The translations under genes and the position numbers were made by a program. From Pandoraea communis (GTDB lineage Bacteria > Pseudomonadota > Gammaproteobacteria > Burkholderiales > Burkholderiaceae): 64,000 bases of DNA. The notes below the pieces were generated by a model, which was not told where the DNA came from, did no database searches, and saw nothing but the letters and a program-made list of their open reading frames with translations. The stretch spans positions 177,482-241,481 of the forward strand of contig NZ_CABPSJ010000008.1 in assembly GCF_902459745.1 (NCBI RefSeq), written 5' to 3'. Shown here in pieces: positions 18,601 to 27,453 of this stretch. The first letter of the stretch is position 1. Every line of letters begins with the position of its first letter.

Positions 18601-19743
18601 GTGAAGCACTGGATCGCCTGCCTGCCGCTTGCGGCATGCTCGCTGAGCGCGTTCGCGCAAAGCAACGTGACTATCTACGGCGCCGTCGACGCCGCCATGA
18701 CCTACGTGAACAACAGCGGCGGAAAGTCGGCCTGGCAGGCTGCCAGCGGCGGGCGCGCAGGCGACAAGTTCGGGTTTAGCGGTGTGGAGGATCTCGGTGG
18801 CGGGGTGTCCGCGATCTTCACGCTCGAAGCCGGCTTCAACATCATGAACGGCGTTGCACAACCGGCGAACACGCTGTTCGGCCGGCAGGCGTTCGTCGGC
18901 CTGTCTGACAAACGGCTGGGCACGCTTACGATTGGCCATCAGTATTCGATGACCAACGACTACTTCGTGCCGCTGTCGACCTCGTTCATGTTTGCGGGGG
19001 GACTCGGCGCGACGTTGGGCGACATCGACGGTTCGTGGAATTACAACAAGATCAACAACGTCATCAAGTACGAGAGCCAGACCTATGGTGGGTTGAAGTT
19101 CAGTACGATGTTCTCGTTCGGCAACGTCGCAGGCAACTTCGCGAAAGACCGGACTTACGGCGTTGGCGCCTCGTACACGAGCGGCGGGCTGCAAATCGCC
19201 GGCGCCTACATGAATATGCGTACCCCAGGCACATCGATCTTCGGCGCAGCAACCGCAGCGCAGCCGGGGGCAGCCTATTCGAACCCGGTCACCAACCCGA
19301 TCTTCCAGAACTACGTCACGGCCACGAGCCAGCAGGTCGTCGGTGGCGGCGCGAAATACACGTGGGGTAACTCGCAGGTATCGGCCATGTATGAGAACGT
19401 GCGTTTTCTCGATATCGTGCGCACGGCAGCCAACCCGCTGGCGCCGCCCAACGCCGTCTTCAACAACTACCAGATCAACTACGGATACTCGTTCTCCCCC
19501 CGCACGATGGCGGGTGTCGGATACCAATACAGCTTCGCGCCGGGCGGACACTATCAGTCCGTCGAAGGCGGGGCTGCCTACAATTTCTCAAAGACGACGT
19601 ACCTCTACGGCATTCTCGTCTGGCAACACGCGAGCGGGCGCGACTCGACGGGCAATGTGGCCGTGGCCGACATCTTTGGCCTGACGGCGTCCACTACCCC
19701 CAACCAGTTGGCCGTGCGCGTGGGTTTGCGCAAGGTGTTCTGA
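18601..19743 (+). CDS. Outer-membrane porin (Gram-negative general porin, OmpC/Omp32 type)
   Basis: A 380-residue trimeric porin. The GTG at 18601 is chosen because it begins a typical signal peptide, KHWIACLPLAACSLSAFAQ, and has CAGGAG upstream; an upstream ATG at 18538 would add hydrophilic residues before the signal peptide. The mature chain opens SNVTIYGAVDAAMTYVNN and ends with alternating strands closing in VRVGLRKVF, the C-terminal Phe needed for BAM recognition. The gap to the next gene, an MFS carrier, is 34 bases, so the two likely serve uptake of the same solute. Confidence 0.95.
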   Translation: MKHWIACLPLAACSLSAFAQSNVTIYGAVDAAMTYVNNSGGKSAWQAASGGRAGDKFGFSGVEDLGGGVSAIFTLEAGFNIMNGVAQPANTLFGRQAFVGLSDKRLGTLTIGHQYSMTNDYFVPLSTSFMFAGGLGATLGDIDGSWNYNKINNVIKYESQTYGGLKFSTMFSFGNVAGNFAKDRTYGVGASYTSGGLQIAGAYMNMRTPGTSIFGAATAAQPGAAYSNPVTNPIFQNYVTATSQQVVGGGAKYTWGNSQVSAMYENVRFLDIVRTAANPLAPPNAVFNNYQINYGYSFSPRTMAGVGYQYSFAPGGHYQSVEGGAAYNFSKTTYLYGILVWQHASGRDSTGNVAVADIFGLTASTTPNQLAVRVGLRKVF

Positions 19744-19777
19744 GCCTCATCGACACATCGACGGAATCTGAACTCGC

Positions 19778-21157
19778 ATGCCAAACACCCTCGCATCTCC
19801 GAATGCTCCAGCGTCGCTGGATCTGCAATCCTTTCTCGACGGGCGCCGAATGTCGGGCCTGCAGTGGCGCGTCGTCGTGCTGTGCTTTCTGATCGTTGCC
19901 ATTGACGGCATCGACATCGGGCTGGCGGCATATATTGCGCCCGCCGTACGCCGCGAGTGGGGCCTGTCGGTCGCGGAACTCTCGCCGATTTTCGTCTCTG
20001 CGCTGCTGGGCATGATGGCCGGCTCGCTCCTGTTCGGACCGCTGGCCGACCGGCGCGGACGCCGCTTCGTGTTGCTGGCGTCGGTTGCCACGTTCGGTCT
20101 CGCGACACTCGCTACCCTGTTCGCGACCAACGTCACCGAACTCTCCATCCTGCGCTTTATCGCCGGTGCGGGTATCGGCGGCGCTTCGCCGGCGTCCGTC
20201 ACACTCACGGCCGAGTACGCGTCGGGCAAGCGCAAGCTGTCCATCATCACGCTGATGATGTGCGGCAATTCGATGGGCTCCGCCTTCGGTGGCGTCGTCG
20301 CCTCGCAGATCATCGAACGGCACGGCTGGCACGCCATGGTGCTCGTGGGCGGGGTGCTGCCACTGCTGCTGTTGCCTGTCCTGTGGATGGCGTTGCCCGA
20401 GTCGATGCGTTTTCTTGCGCTACGCCGTCCTCATGAGCAGAACCGCCTGCGCGCACTGGGGCGCCAGATCGCCCCGGATGTCGTCACATCGCAGACCACG
20501 TTCGTCGCACGTGAGACGAAGCAAAGCCGCTCGCCCGTACGCGAGTTGATGGTGGCACCCTACGCACGCGGTACCTTGCTGCTGTGGGCGGCCTTCTTCA
20601 TGGGGCTTTCGGTGCTGTACCTGATGGCCAGTTGGCTGCCGACCATCATTACGAATTCCGGCGGCTCGATGCGCAACGCGGCACTCATTACTGCGCTATG
20701 GTCCATTGGCGGCACGACGGGCGGTCTGCTGCTGGGGCGCGTGATGGACAGCGCGCGACCGGCATGGGTGCTGGGCGCGGCATACGCCGTGGCCTTCGTG
20801 ACCGTGCTCTGTATTGGCCGCGCCTTCGGCAACGCCGCTGTGCTGGCGCCGCTCGTGTACATCGCCGGTGTATGCATCAGCGGCACGCAGGTCGGTCTGA
20901 ATGGTCTGGCGGCGACGTACTACCCCACGGCGAATCGGGCCACGGGCGTGGCGTGGGCGACCGGCATCGGCCGCTTCGGCTCGATACTTGGCTCCAGCCT
21001 CGGTGGTGTACTGCTCGGCTCGGGCATGGCCTATCCGGTACTGTTTCTGATCGTGGGCGTGCCCGCGTTGCTTGCTGCCTTGTGCATGTTCGCGATGCCC
21101 GCGTCCCGGCGCGAACCGGCATCGGCGTTGACGCCTGGAAACCCCGGTACCCGCTGA
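19778..21157 (+). CDS. MFS carrier, aromatic-acid:H+ symporter (AAHS) family
   Basis: A 459-residue permease with twelve predicted transmembrane segments. The first segment contains the family DGxD signature (VVLCFLIVAIDGIDIGLAAY). The loop 2-3 motif is GPLADRRGRRFVLL and the loop 8-9 motif is LLLGRVMDSARPAWVLG. AAHS carriers import benzoate-like or hydroxyaromatic acids. Together with the porin before it and the dehydrogenase after it, it forms a short plus-strand operon. The substrate is not determined. Confidence 0.92.
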   Translation: MPNTLASPNAPASLDLQSFLDGRRMSGLQWRVVVLCFLIVAIDGIDIGLAAYIAPAVRREWGLSVAELSPIFVSALLGMMAGSLLFGPLADRRGRRFVLLASVATFGLATLATLFATNVTELSILRFIAGAGIGGASPASVTLTAEYASGKRKLSIITLMMCGNSMGSAFGGVVASQIIERHGWHAMVLVGGVLPLLLLPVLWMALPESMRFLALRRPHEQNRLRALGRQIAPDVVTSQTTFVARETKQSRSPVRELMVAPYARGTLLLWAAFFMGLSVLYLMASWLPTIITNSGGSMRNAALITALWSIGGTTGGLLLGRVMDSARPAWVLGAAYAVAFVTVLCIGRAFGNAAVLAPLVYIAGVCISGTQVGLNGLAATYYPTANRATGVAWATGIGRFGSILGSSLGGVLLGSGMAYPVLFLIVGVPALLAALCMFAMPASRREPASALTPGNPGTR

Positions 21158-21190
21158 TCGATCCTTTCTCGACTACTGGATAAACGACTC

Positions 21191-21871
21191 ATGGCATTTC
21201 CCGGACCGGCGTTTCTCGCGCTCTGGAATGACGTCACGCCGCAGCATGCGAAGGAATATAACCGCTGGCATACGCGCGAACATGTGCCGGAGCGCGTCGG
21301 CATCGACGGCTTCATTGAAGGGCGCCGCTATCGGCATGCCCGGCCGGGGCAGCGGGAGTATTTCACGGCTTACGGCGCGGTGTCGCCCGAAGTGTTCCGT
21401 TCGCTGGCCTATCTGAACGTGATCGACGCGCCGACGCCGTGGTCTGCCAATATGCGCTCGACGTTGACCCATGTGCTGCGCGCCCCGTGCCGGACGCTGG
21501 CGTCGACGGGAGGCGGCACGGGCGGTGCACTCGCGTGCGTGCGAATCCATGCGTCGGCTGCCGCAGCGGTTGCGGCATTGCCGTTAGTTCAAGCGTGTGC
21601 TGCGCTTGACGGGGCCGTCGCTGCCCATTTGGGCGAAGTCTTCGAGGCGCAGCCGAGCGCATTTGCGCGCTGGAAGGCATCGGATATGCCCACGCATGTG
21701 CTGCTCGTCGAGACGGAGGACATTGCGGCAGCAGGGGCGCTGAGCGAGCGCATCGCATCGCTCGTTGTCGATGCCCTGCCGGTCTCGTCGCCACCCGGTG
21801 TCGACGTGTATTCACTGATCTTCGCGATCCGTCACGACGACGTCGACATCTCGCTGCGCCGCACACAATAA
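21191..21871 (+). CDS. Conserved protein with EthD-like dimeric alpha/beta-barrel fold (function unknown)
   Basis: A 226-residue protein that I do not recognise as an enzyme. The opening FLALWNDVTPQHAKEYNRWH followed by REHVPERVGIDGFIEGRRYR is typical of EthD-like or antibiotic-monooxygenase-like ferredoxin-fold domains, and the second half appears to repeat the fold in degenerate form (FEAQPSAFARWKASDMPTHV). Such proteins occur in aromatic and alcohol degradation operons, often without proven activity. It lies between an AAHS carrier and a zinc dehydrogenase with gaps of 33 and 44 bases. Confidence 0.72.
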   Translation: MAFPGPAFLALWNDVTPQHAKEYNRWHTREHVPERVGIDGFIEGRRYRHARPGQREYFTAYGAVSPEVFRSLAYLNVIDAPTPWSANMRSTLTHVLRAPCRTLASTGGGTGGALACVRIHASAAAAVAALPLVQACAALDGAVAAHLGEVFEAQPSAFARWKASDMPTHVLLVETEDIAAAGALSERIASLVVDALPVSSPPGVDVYSLIFAIRHDDVDISLRRTQ

Positions 21872-21915
21872 CCGCGCACCCCGACGCAACAACACAAGAT
21901 TACCGGAGCCCCCTG

Positions 21916-22944
21916 ATGAAAGCGCTTCAGAAAACCACCGCTGCCTTCGGCCTCGAATGGCGCGATGTCCCCGAACCGGGACAACCCGGCGCGCACGATG
22001 TGATCGTGGAAGTGACTGCCGCCGGCATTTGTGGCAGCGACGTGCATATCTACGACTGGTCGGGCGGCTACGACTTCTTGCGAGCGGCGTTCCCGGTGAC
22101 GCTGGGCCACGAATTTGCGGGTCGTGTCGCAACGCTTGGCGCTGAGGTCAGCACGCTCCAGCGCGGCGACGCCGTCGTCGTCATCCCCTCGGTCGAGTGC
22201 GGTGTGTGCGAGTACTGCGTTTCCGGGCGCGTCGATGAGTGCCGCGAGCGCCGGGGCATCGGCATGATGCGCGACGGCGCATTTGCCAGCCGTGTGCGCG
22301 TGCCTGCCCGCAATTGCCTGACGTTGCCGCCCGGCATGGACGCGGGTGTCGCGTCGCTGGCGGAGCCGCTGTCCATCGGTATGTCCGCCGTCAAGACGGC
22401 AGAAGTGCACGCAGGAGATCGCGTACTGGTGATGGGGCCGGGCACGATCGGTCAGGCCATTGCGGTGCTGGCGAAGGCACGCGGCGCCCGGGTGGCGCTG
22501 GTCGGGCACGACGATGCCGAGCGTCTCGCGACGGCGCGCGCACTGGGTATCGAAGCCACGCTGGATCTCGACGGTGCTCCGGAAGGGGCCATGCGCACGC
22601 TACTGGGCGAGAACGAATACGACATCGTCATTGAAGCGACGGGTGTCGGCGCGGCGGTTCAAGCCGGGCTCGACGTGCTGCGTCCTTCAGGCGTGTTCGT
22701 GGTGTGCGGCATTCACGGCAAGCCCATCAGTTTCGATGGTGCGAAGCTCGTGCGCTTGCGGCACCAGATTCGCGGCACCTACCGCGCAACACGCGCGACG
22801 TGGCAGGAAGTGCGTGATTTTCTGGTGGAGAATCACGCGGCGCTCGGGCCGATGGTCACGCACCGGTTGCCGCTCGCACAGGCCATCGAGGGCTTCGAGA
22901 TGGCACGCAACAAGATCGGATCGAAGATCGTGCTGGTTCCGTGA
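21916..22944 (+). CDS. Zinc-dependent medium-chain alcohol/polyol dehydrogenase
   Basis: A 342-residue MDR dehydrogenase. Catalytic zinc ligands are in AGICGSDVHIYDW (Cys) and LGHEFAGRV (His-Glu); the structural zinc loop is CGVCEYCVSGRVDECRER with four Cys. The coenzyme fold VLVMGPGTIGQAIAVLAKA is followed by a normal NAD-binding domain. The family includes sorbitol, threonine and butanediol dehydrogenases. Residues 270-300 contain ATWQEVRDFLVENH, which does not settle the substrate. It ends the porin/carrier operon. Confidence 0.92.
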   Translation: MKALQKTTAAFGLEWRDVPEPGQPGAHDVIVEVTAAGICGSDVHIYDWSGGYDFLRAAFPVTLGHEFAGRVATLGAEVSTLQRGDAVVVIPSVECGVCEYCVSGRVDECRERRGIGMMRDGAFASRVRVPARNCLTLPPGMDAGVASLAEPLSIGMSAVKTAEVHAGDRVLVMGPGTIGQAIAVLAKARGARVALVGHDDAERLATARALGIEATLDLDGAPEGAMRTLLGENEYDIVIEATGVGAAVQAGLDVLRPSGVFVVCGIHGKPISFDGAKLVRLRHQIRGTYRATRATWQEVRDFLVENHAALGPMVTHRLPLAQAIEGFEMARNKIGSKIVLVP

Positions 22945-22961
22945 CAGCGCATGACCGAAGC

Positions 22962-22985
22962 CGACGACCAGCAGACCGGTCGTCG
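22962..22985. terminator. 8-bp hairpin between convergent dehydrogenase and GntR genes
   Basis: CGACGACC (22962-22969) and GGTCGTCG (22978-22985) pair around eight bases. It lies 18 bases after the dehydrogenase stop in a 147-base convergent gap. There is no T-run. On the minus strand the same stretch reads as a short hydrophobic peptide, which could be a remnant of a membrane gene but is too short to call. Confidence 0.45.
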
Positions 22986-23091
22986 CGGCGGCGCTCAGGA
23001 ACGTCACGATAACTGCGGCAGGCGGATCGCGGTTCGATTCCTCGGACAGACGAGCGTCGATCGGGCCTTGCGGGGCCAAGCACTTTGCCGA

Positions 23092-23724
23092 TCAGTGCTG
23101 GCTACCGGGCACCATCCGCGCCATGATCTGTTCTCGCACACGAATCAAATGCTCGCGCATCGCCGTTTCCGCGAGGTCGGGGGCGCGATGCCGGATGGCT
23201 TGCGCAATCGCCTGATGTTCCTGATCACGCTGCCGGATGCGTTCCGGGCAGTGGGGGAGGGGTTGCGGCACGTGTAAGCGGATGTCCGAGCCGACTCGCC
23301 GGATGATCTGATAGATATCGGCGGCAAGTGCATTGCCCGACGCGGCAGCGACTGCACGGTGAAAGGCGAGGTCGGTCGAGCCTCGGTCGGCACCGGGCGA
23401 CGTCGTTGCTGCGCGCTCGATGCGCGTAATCTCGACCGGTGTTGCCCTGACCGCTGCCAGACGGGCAAGGAACGGCTCCAGCGCCAGCCGAAGTTCGATC
23501 ACCTCCAGCACATTCGTGTGCCCGGCCAATATCTCACCGTTGCGCCTGGATTGCCCCTCGCTGCGTCCGCGCGGGGTCTCCAATTCGCCCTCGTCGCGCA
23601 GCACCTTCAATGCATTGCGCAACTGATGGCGCTTCACGCCCAGTTCGTCTGCCAATTGCCGCTCTGCCGGCAAAGCGTCGCCGTTGGCAAGACGGCTTCG
23701 CAAACTCTCAACCAAGTCGACCAT
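23092..23724 (-). CDS. GntR-family (FadR/FCD type) repressor
   Basis: A 210-residue regulator with an N-terminal winged helix (LPAERQLADELGVKRHQLRN, ALKVLRDEGELETPRG) and a C-terminal all-helical FCD domain including LRLALEPFLARLAAVRA, DLAFHRAVAAASGN and the metal-binding His positions near HQAIAQAI and REHLIRVREQI. The ATG at 23724 is preferred; the open frame upstream covers an operator. It is divergent from the dioxygenase operon, and CAACCA-type repeats lie in the 309-base gap, as expected for an autoregulated repressor of that operon. Confidence 0.92.
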   Translation of the reverse strand: MVDLVESLRSRLANGDALPAERQLADELGVKRHQLRNALKVLRDEGELETPRGRSEGQSRRNGEILAGHTNVLEVIELRLALEPFLARLAAVRATPVEITRIERAATTSPGADRGSTDLAFHRAVAAASGNALAADIYQIIRRVGSDIRLHVPQPLPHCPERIRQRDQEHQAIAQAIRHRAPDLAETAMREHLIRVREQIMARMVPGSQH

Positions 23725-23743
23725 AACTTCTCTCTCCCTGCCG

Positions 23744-23762
23744 CAACCAAGGTATTTGGTTG
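23744..23762. promoter_or_regulatory. Palindromic operator CAACCAA-N5-TTGGTTG
   Basis: Perfect seven-base inverted repeat separated by GGTAT, 20 bases upstream of the gntR start on its own promoter side. The half-site CAACCAA recurs four more times at 23904-23946. GntR/FadR proteins bind such short palindromes, so this is most likely its autoregulatory site. Confidence 0.7.
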
Positions 23763-23903
23763 CGTGCCGAAAACACATCGAGGCAGCATGATAGCGGAAT
23801 TTGCAACCATCGGCTAACTCGATGGATGCTTTGCTAATTCTTCATTAGGCTTTGTATTCAGCATTATTTGAGACCCCTGTGCCTTTCTTAGTTGTAATCT
23901 GGT

Positions 23904-23990
23904 TCAACCAAAAACTCAACCAAAATATATCAACCATATCGACCAAATACATTTTTGGTTGACATGAAAAATTTGTCTTGATCTACTCAT
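23904..23990 (+). promoter_or_regulatory. Promoter with an array of CAACCA half-sites upstream of the dioxygenase gene
   Basis: TCAACCA occurs at 23904, 23916 and 23930, and CGACCAA at 23940. The last faces TTTGGT at 23954-23959 to form an inverted repeat. TTGACA at 23959-23964 overlaps the end of that repeat; a plausible -10 TCTACT lies 17 bases downstream. Half-sites on and before the -35 box suit repression by the divergent GntR protein. The stretch is strikingly AT-rich for this genome. Confidence 0.62.
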
Positions 23991-24033
23991 TTGCATCAGC
24001 GGTTCGTGAAACCCCACTCGGAGGTAGCGCAGC

Positions 24034-25173
24034 ATGATGCAAGCCACGCAGGACGCCGCAGTTCGCTCCAGCGAACAAGAGACTCGGCAGATGTATGAGG
24101 AGATCGGCAACGCGCATCTGTTCCCGTTCTGGGCCAGAAGCTCGGATGTCGAGCACGATGAGATCAAGCAACTGATGCAGGGCCAGCGCGCAGTGCCCTA
24201 TATCTGGCGTTACAAGGAAGTGCTTGAGCCGCTGTTGCAGCAGTCCGCTCGCCTCATTTCCACCGCCGACTCCGATCGTCGCTCACTGATCCTGACCAAC
24301 CCTGGACTCAAGCCGAGGCGGGCCACGGTGACCACCATGTATACGGCGTACCGGCTCAACGATCCAAACGAGATCATGCCGCCGCATCGTCATACCGCGA
24401 GTGCCATCCGGCTCGGTTTGACCGGCTCGCAGAACTTCACCGGCGTGGAGGGCGAGGACGTCGTGTTCGGACCGGGCGACATGGTGCTTACGCCGCGCGA
24501 CACCTGGCATAACCACGGCAATGTGGGCAACGAGCCGGCCATCAACCTTTCGGTGCTCGATTACCCGCTGGTCGAGACGCTCAACGCGCTCTCGTTCGAT
24601 CACGACTACAGCGAAGGCGGCGCCGTCATGCGCAAGCAATCCGCGCGCTTCCCTGCCGATTACTCTGCGATCACTTACGGGGCAGGTGGCCTGATGCCTC
24701 GTTTTGTCGACCATCGACGCGGCGCCAACGGCTCGTCGCCGATGTTCATCTATCGCTACGAAGCCGTGCGCGAACTGCTGGAAAAGCACCGCGAGTGGGC
24801 TGAAAACCCGTACGAGGGACTACGTATCGAGTACGTCGATCCGCTGCGAGGCGGCCCGGTCTACAAGACGATGACGTTCTTCATGCAGATGCTGCGCCCC
24901 GGCGAGCGCACGCTGCCGATGAAGCAGACGGCAAGTCTGCTGGTATCGCCGCTGGAGGGCGCGGTGCGGGCCGTTCTCGATGGCGAAACCTTCGAGACGA
25001 AGCAATTCGATACGCTCGCCGTACCTGGCGGGACGTGGGCCGAATACGAGAACACCAGCGCCACGCAGCCGGCCATCGTATTCATTGCGAGCGATGAGCC
25101 GGCACTTCGTGCGTTCGGATTGCTGCAACGCTGGGGCAAGACCGCTGGCGGCGACGTCATGCTTCTCGACTAA
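24034..25173 (+). CDS. Bicupin ring-cleavage dioxygenase, gentisate 1,2-dioxygenase-like
   Basis: A 379-residue bicupin close in size and pattern to gentisate 1,2-dioxygenase and its salicylate and 1-hydroxy-2-naphthoate dioxygenase relatives. The N-terminal cupin has IMPPHRHTASAIRLGLTGSQ and GDMVLTPRDTWHNHGNVG, giving the HxH plus distal His that bind Fe(II). The C-terminal cupin lacks an obvious second metal site. Family members open a hydroxylated ring between carboxyl- and hydroxyl-bearing carbons. GGAGGT precedes the ATG. It is the first gene of the GntR-controlled operon. The exact aromatic substrate is uncertain. Confidence 0.85.
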   Translation: MMQATQDAAVRSSEQETRQMYEEIGNAHLFPFWARSSDVEHDEIKQLMQGQRAVPYIWRYKEVLEPLLQQSARLISTADSDRRSLILTNPGLKPRRATVTTMYTAYRLNDPNEIMPPHRHTASAIRLGLTGSQNFTGVEGEDVVFGPGDMVLTPRDTWHNHGNVGNEPAINLSVLDYPLVETLNALSFDHDYSEGGAVMRKQSARFPADYSAITYGAGGLMPRFVDHRRGANGSSPMFIYRYEAVRELLEKHREWAENPYEGLRIEYVDPLRGGPVYKTMTFFMQMLRPGERTLPMKQTASLLVSPLEGAVRAVLDGETFETKQFDTLAVPGGTWAEYENTSATQPAIVFIASDEPALRAFGLLQRWGKTAGGDVMLLD

Positions 25174-25184
25174 GGGGCGCCTCC

Positions 25185-26315
25185 ATGGCCAAGGCATGGA
25201 ATACGCGGCTCGTGAGCCACATCGACTGCCCCGGCGGCGGACAGGTGTGGGTCGATCGCAACATCCTGTATGTCTCGCACATGCGTCCGCCAGCCGGCAC
25301 GTCGATTTACGACGTCTCCGACCCCAAGCATCCGCGCTTGCTGGCGACGCTCGAAGTGCCGATGGGCTGGCATTCGCACAAGGTTCGCGTGCAGGACGGC
25401 GTGATGCTGGTGAACTACGAGAAATTTCGTGAGGGCGCGCCGGACTTTGGCGGCGGTCTTGGCATATTCGACATCACTCGCCCGTCCGAGCCGCGATTGA
25501 TCTCGCGCTGGTATTCCGGCGGCGAGGCCGGTGGGGTGCACCGCTATGACTTCGACGGCCGCTTCGCGTACATCTCGCCAACGGCCGAAGGTTTCGTCGG
25601 GAACATCGTCAAGATTCTCGATCTGGCGCAACCCGAGCGGCCCGAGGAAGTCGGTCGCTGGTGGATTCCCGGGCAGAACATCGGTGCGGGAGAGGAATAC
25701 CCGTGGGACGACTATGTCCGCCCGCGATGCCATCACCCGCTGCGCATGGGCGATCGTCTTTACGTGTCCTATTGGCACCACGGCTTTTTCATTCTCGATA
25801 TCTCGGACATGTCGTCGCCGAAGCTGATCTCGGGTATCAACAGCGGTCCGGCGCATCCGCACCCGACGCACACCGCCTTGCCGATCCCCGGCCTTGTCAA
25901 AGGGCGTCGCGTCATGGTGGTGGCCGACGAAGATGTCGCGAAACTGCGGCCGTCGCCGCCGTCGTTTGCCTGGGTGTACGACATCACCGACGAACGCCAG
26001 CCGATGCCGATATCGACGTTTCAGGTCGCCGGTGTCGACCCCGACGGATCGCCGAGAGAACCGATGTCGGGCTGTCATCAGCCATCGGAGCGCTTTGTGG
26101 GAACGACGTTGCCGTTCGCCTGGTTCGCCAAGGGCATGCGGCTTGTCGATCTCTCCGATCCGTTTGCGCCCAGGGAGATCGCTTTCTACGAGCCAGATGC
26201 CCCCGCCGGCTGTGAGCGCGCGTCGTCCAACGACGTCACGATCGACGACCGGGGGCTCGTGTACCTGCTCGACCGGCAACAGGGGATCGACATCATCGAA
26301 TGTTTCCCGGGATGA
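25185..26315 (+). CDS. LVIVD-repeat beta-propeller protein, function unknown
   Basis: A 376-residue protein made of repeated blade-like units, for example TSIYDVSDPKHPRLLATLEV, GLGIFDITRPSEPRLISRWY, FFILDISDMSSPKLISGINS and MRLVDLSDPFAPREIAFYEP. This is the pattern of LVIVD repeats, which fold as a beta-propeller. Several conserved His are present (MGWHSHK, CHHPLRM, SYWHHGFF, HPHPTHT), so metal binding is possible. No signal peptide is seen. It starts 11 bases after the dioxygenase stop, so it probably takes part in the same pathway, perhaps as a hydrolase or isomerase; this is inference. Confidence 0.8.
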   Translation: MAKAWNTRLVSHIDCPGGGQVWVDRNILYVSHMRPPAGTSIYDVSDPKHPRLLATLEVPMGWHSHKVRVQDGVMLVNYEKFREGAPDFGGGLGIFDITRPSEPRLISRWYSGGEAGGVHRYDFDGRFAYISPTAEGFVGNIVKILDLAQPERPEEVGRWWIPGQNIGAGEEYPWDDYVRPRCHHPLRMGDRLYVSYWHHGFFILDISDMSSPKLISGINSGPAHPHPTHTALPIPGLVKGRRVMVVADEDVAKLRPSPPSFAWVYDITDERQPMPISTFQVAGVDPDGSPREPMSGCHQPSERFVGTTLPFAWFAKGMRLVDLSDPFAPREIAFYEPDAPAGCERASSNDVTIDDRGLVYLLDRQQGIDIIECFPG

Positions 26316-26349
26316 CATTTCGACGCCAACGACGACAAAGAGGATGGCA

Positions 26350-26721
26350 ATGACGATTTCGGTACATGGCAAGAAGAACCCCAACCTGCCGTTTCATCCG
26401 GCCGTTCGTGCGGGGGACTACGTGTTCGTCTCGGGCCAGGTTGCCAAAGACGAAGACGGGCGGATGGTCAGCGGCACGATCGAGGACGAAACACGCGCCA
26501 CGATCCTCGCCGTGCAGCGTGCACTACGCGAGGCGGGGTGCGATCTGGCCGACGTGGTGAAGGCGACGGTCTACCTCGAAGACGCCCGCGACTTCGGCCG
26601 TTACAACGGCGTATTCAAGGAATTCTTCCCGGATGGCCGGCTCGCGCGGACCACGGTCGAGGCACGCGCGGTGATTACGACGCGCATCGAGATCGAATGC
26701 ATCGCTTACCGGCCGCTGTGA
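26350..26721 (+). CDS. RidA-family (YjgF/UK114) protein
   Basis: A 123-residue trimeric RidA-like protein; core motifs are HPAVRAGDYVFVSGQVAKDE, VVKATVYLEDARDFGRYN and ARTTVEARAVITTRIEIECI, where the late Arg and Glu positions form the active site in the family. RidA proteins deaminate reactive enamines or imines; catabolic-operon members may hydrolyse pathway intermediates. ATG codons occur at 26344 and 26350; AGAGG at 26339-26343 suits the second, which I use. The frame is open far upstream but that part is a shadow of the LVIVD gene. Confidence 0.9.
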   Translation: MTISVHGKKNPNLPFHPAVRAGDYVFVSGQVAKDEDGRMVSGTIEDETRATILAVQRALREAGCDLADVVKATVYLEDARDFGRYNGVFKEFFPDGRLARTTVEARAVITTRIEIECIAYRPL

Positions 26722-26768
26722 ATCGCTTGCGTCGGCCAAGACATTGAACATCACCTGAGGACATCGAC

Positions 26769-27365
26769 ATGCTGAAGCTCTACGGACGTGCCACATCCGG
26801 CAACGTGCAGAAAGTCATCTTCCTTCTCGAAGAACTGGGCAAGTCCTACGAGCGGCTCGACTATGGCCGCCAGTTTGGCAACACCGGCACCCCGGAATAC
26901 CTCGCGATGAACCCGACCAACAAGGTGCCCACGCTGACGGATGGCGACCTCGTCATCTGGGAATCGCACACGATCCTGCGCTACCTCGCCAGCCGGCAGG
27001 GCACGTCGTTGTATCCCGACGATCTCGCGCAGCGCACATTTGTCGAGCGCTGGATGGACTGGGCACTGGCATCGCTCAACCCCGTCTACCTCGCGGGATT
27101 CAAGGACGCGAAGAAGCCGAAGGACGAACAGTCCGCCGATACGGGGCCAAACCTCGCCGCCGAACTGACGATTCTGGACACCCACCTGCGTGAGGTTCCG
27201 TGGTGCGCCGGTCAGTCGTTCAGTCTCGCGGACGTGGCGTTGGCGCCGCTGGTCAAGCGCTGTGTGAACTTCCCGTTCGCGTTGCCCGAATTTCGTGGCA
27301 TTGCAGCGTGGCTGGCTCGCATCGAGGCGCGCCCGGCATTCGCGAAGGCCACGAGTGCGGGTTGA
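26769..27365 (+). CDS. Glutathione S-transferase family protein
   Basis: A 198-residue soluble GST: N-terminal thioredoxin fold MLKLYGRATSGNVQKVIFLL with the Ser near residue 10 as likely glutathione-activating residue, cis-Pro region NPTNKVPTLTDGDLVIWES, then the helical domain with QSFSLADVALAPLV. GSTs next to gentisate-type dioxygenases can be maleylpyruvate isomerases, but the motifs here are those of general GSTs and do not prove that role. The gap to RidA is 47 bases, with GAGGA before the start. Confidence 0.88.
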   Translation: MLKLYGRATSGNVQKVIFLLEELGKSYERLDYGRQFGNTGTPEYLAMNPTNKVPTLTDGDLVIWESHTILRYLASRQGTSLYPDDLAQRTFVERWMDWALASLNPVYLAGFKDAKKPKDEQSADTGPNLAAELTILDTHLREVPWCAGQSFSLADVALAPLVKRCVNFPFALPEFRGIAAWLARIEARPAFAKATSAG

Positions 27366-27453
27366 CCGTGACCGGACATTGAGGCAGACGTGCTCGCCGC
27401 GCGCTCGCTGAGACGCGGCGATATTCCAAAAACCGCAAGACTGGAGCACCCCT

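Noticed and set aside
22951-23083. Hydrophobic peptide on the minus strand between the dehydrogenase and GntR genes as a membrane-protein relic
   Set aside because: Fewer than 45 codons with no specific family match; a hairpin explains part of the sequence.
26769-27365. Calling the GST a maleylpyruvate isomerase
   Set aside because: It follows a gentisate-like dioxygenase, but it shows only general GST motifs and no fumarylpyruvate hydrolase is encoded nearby.
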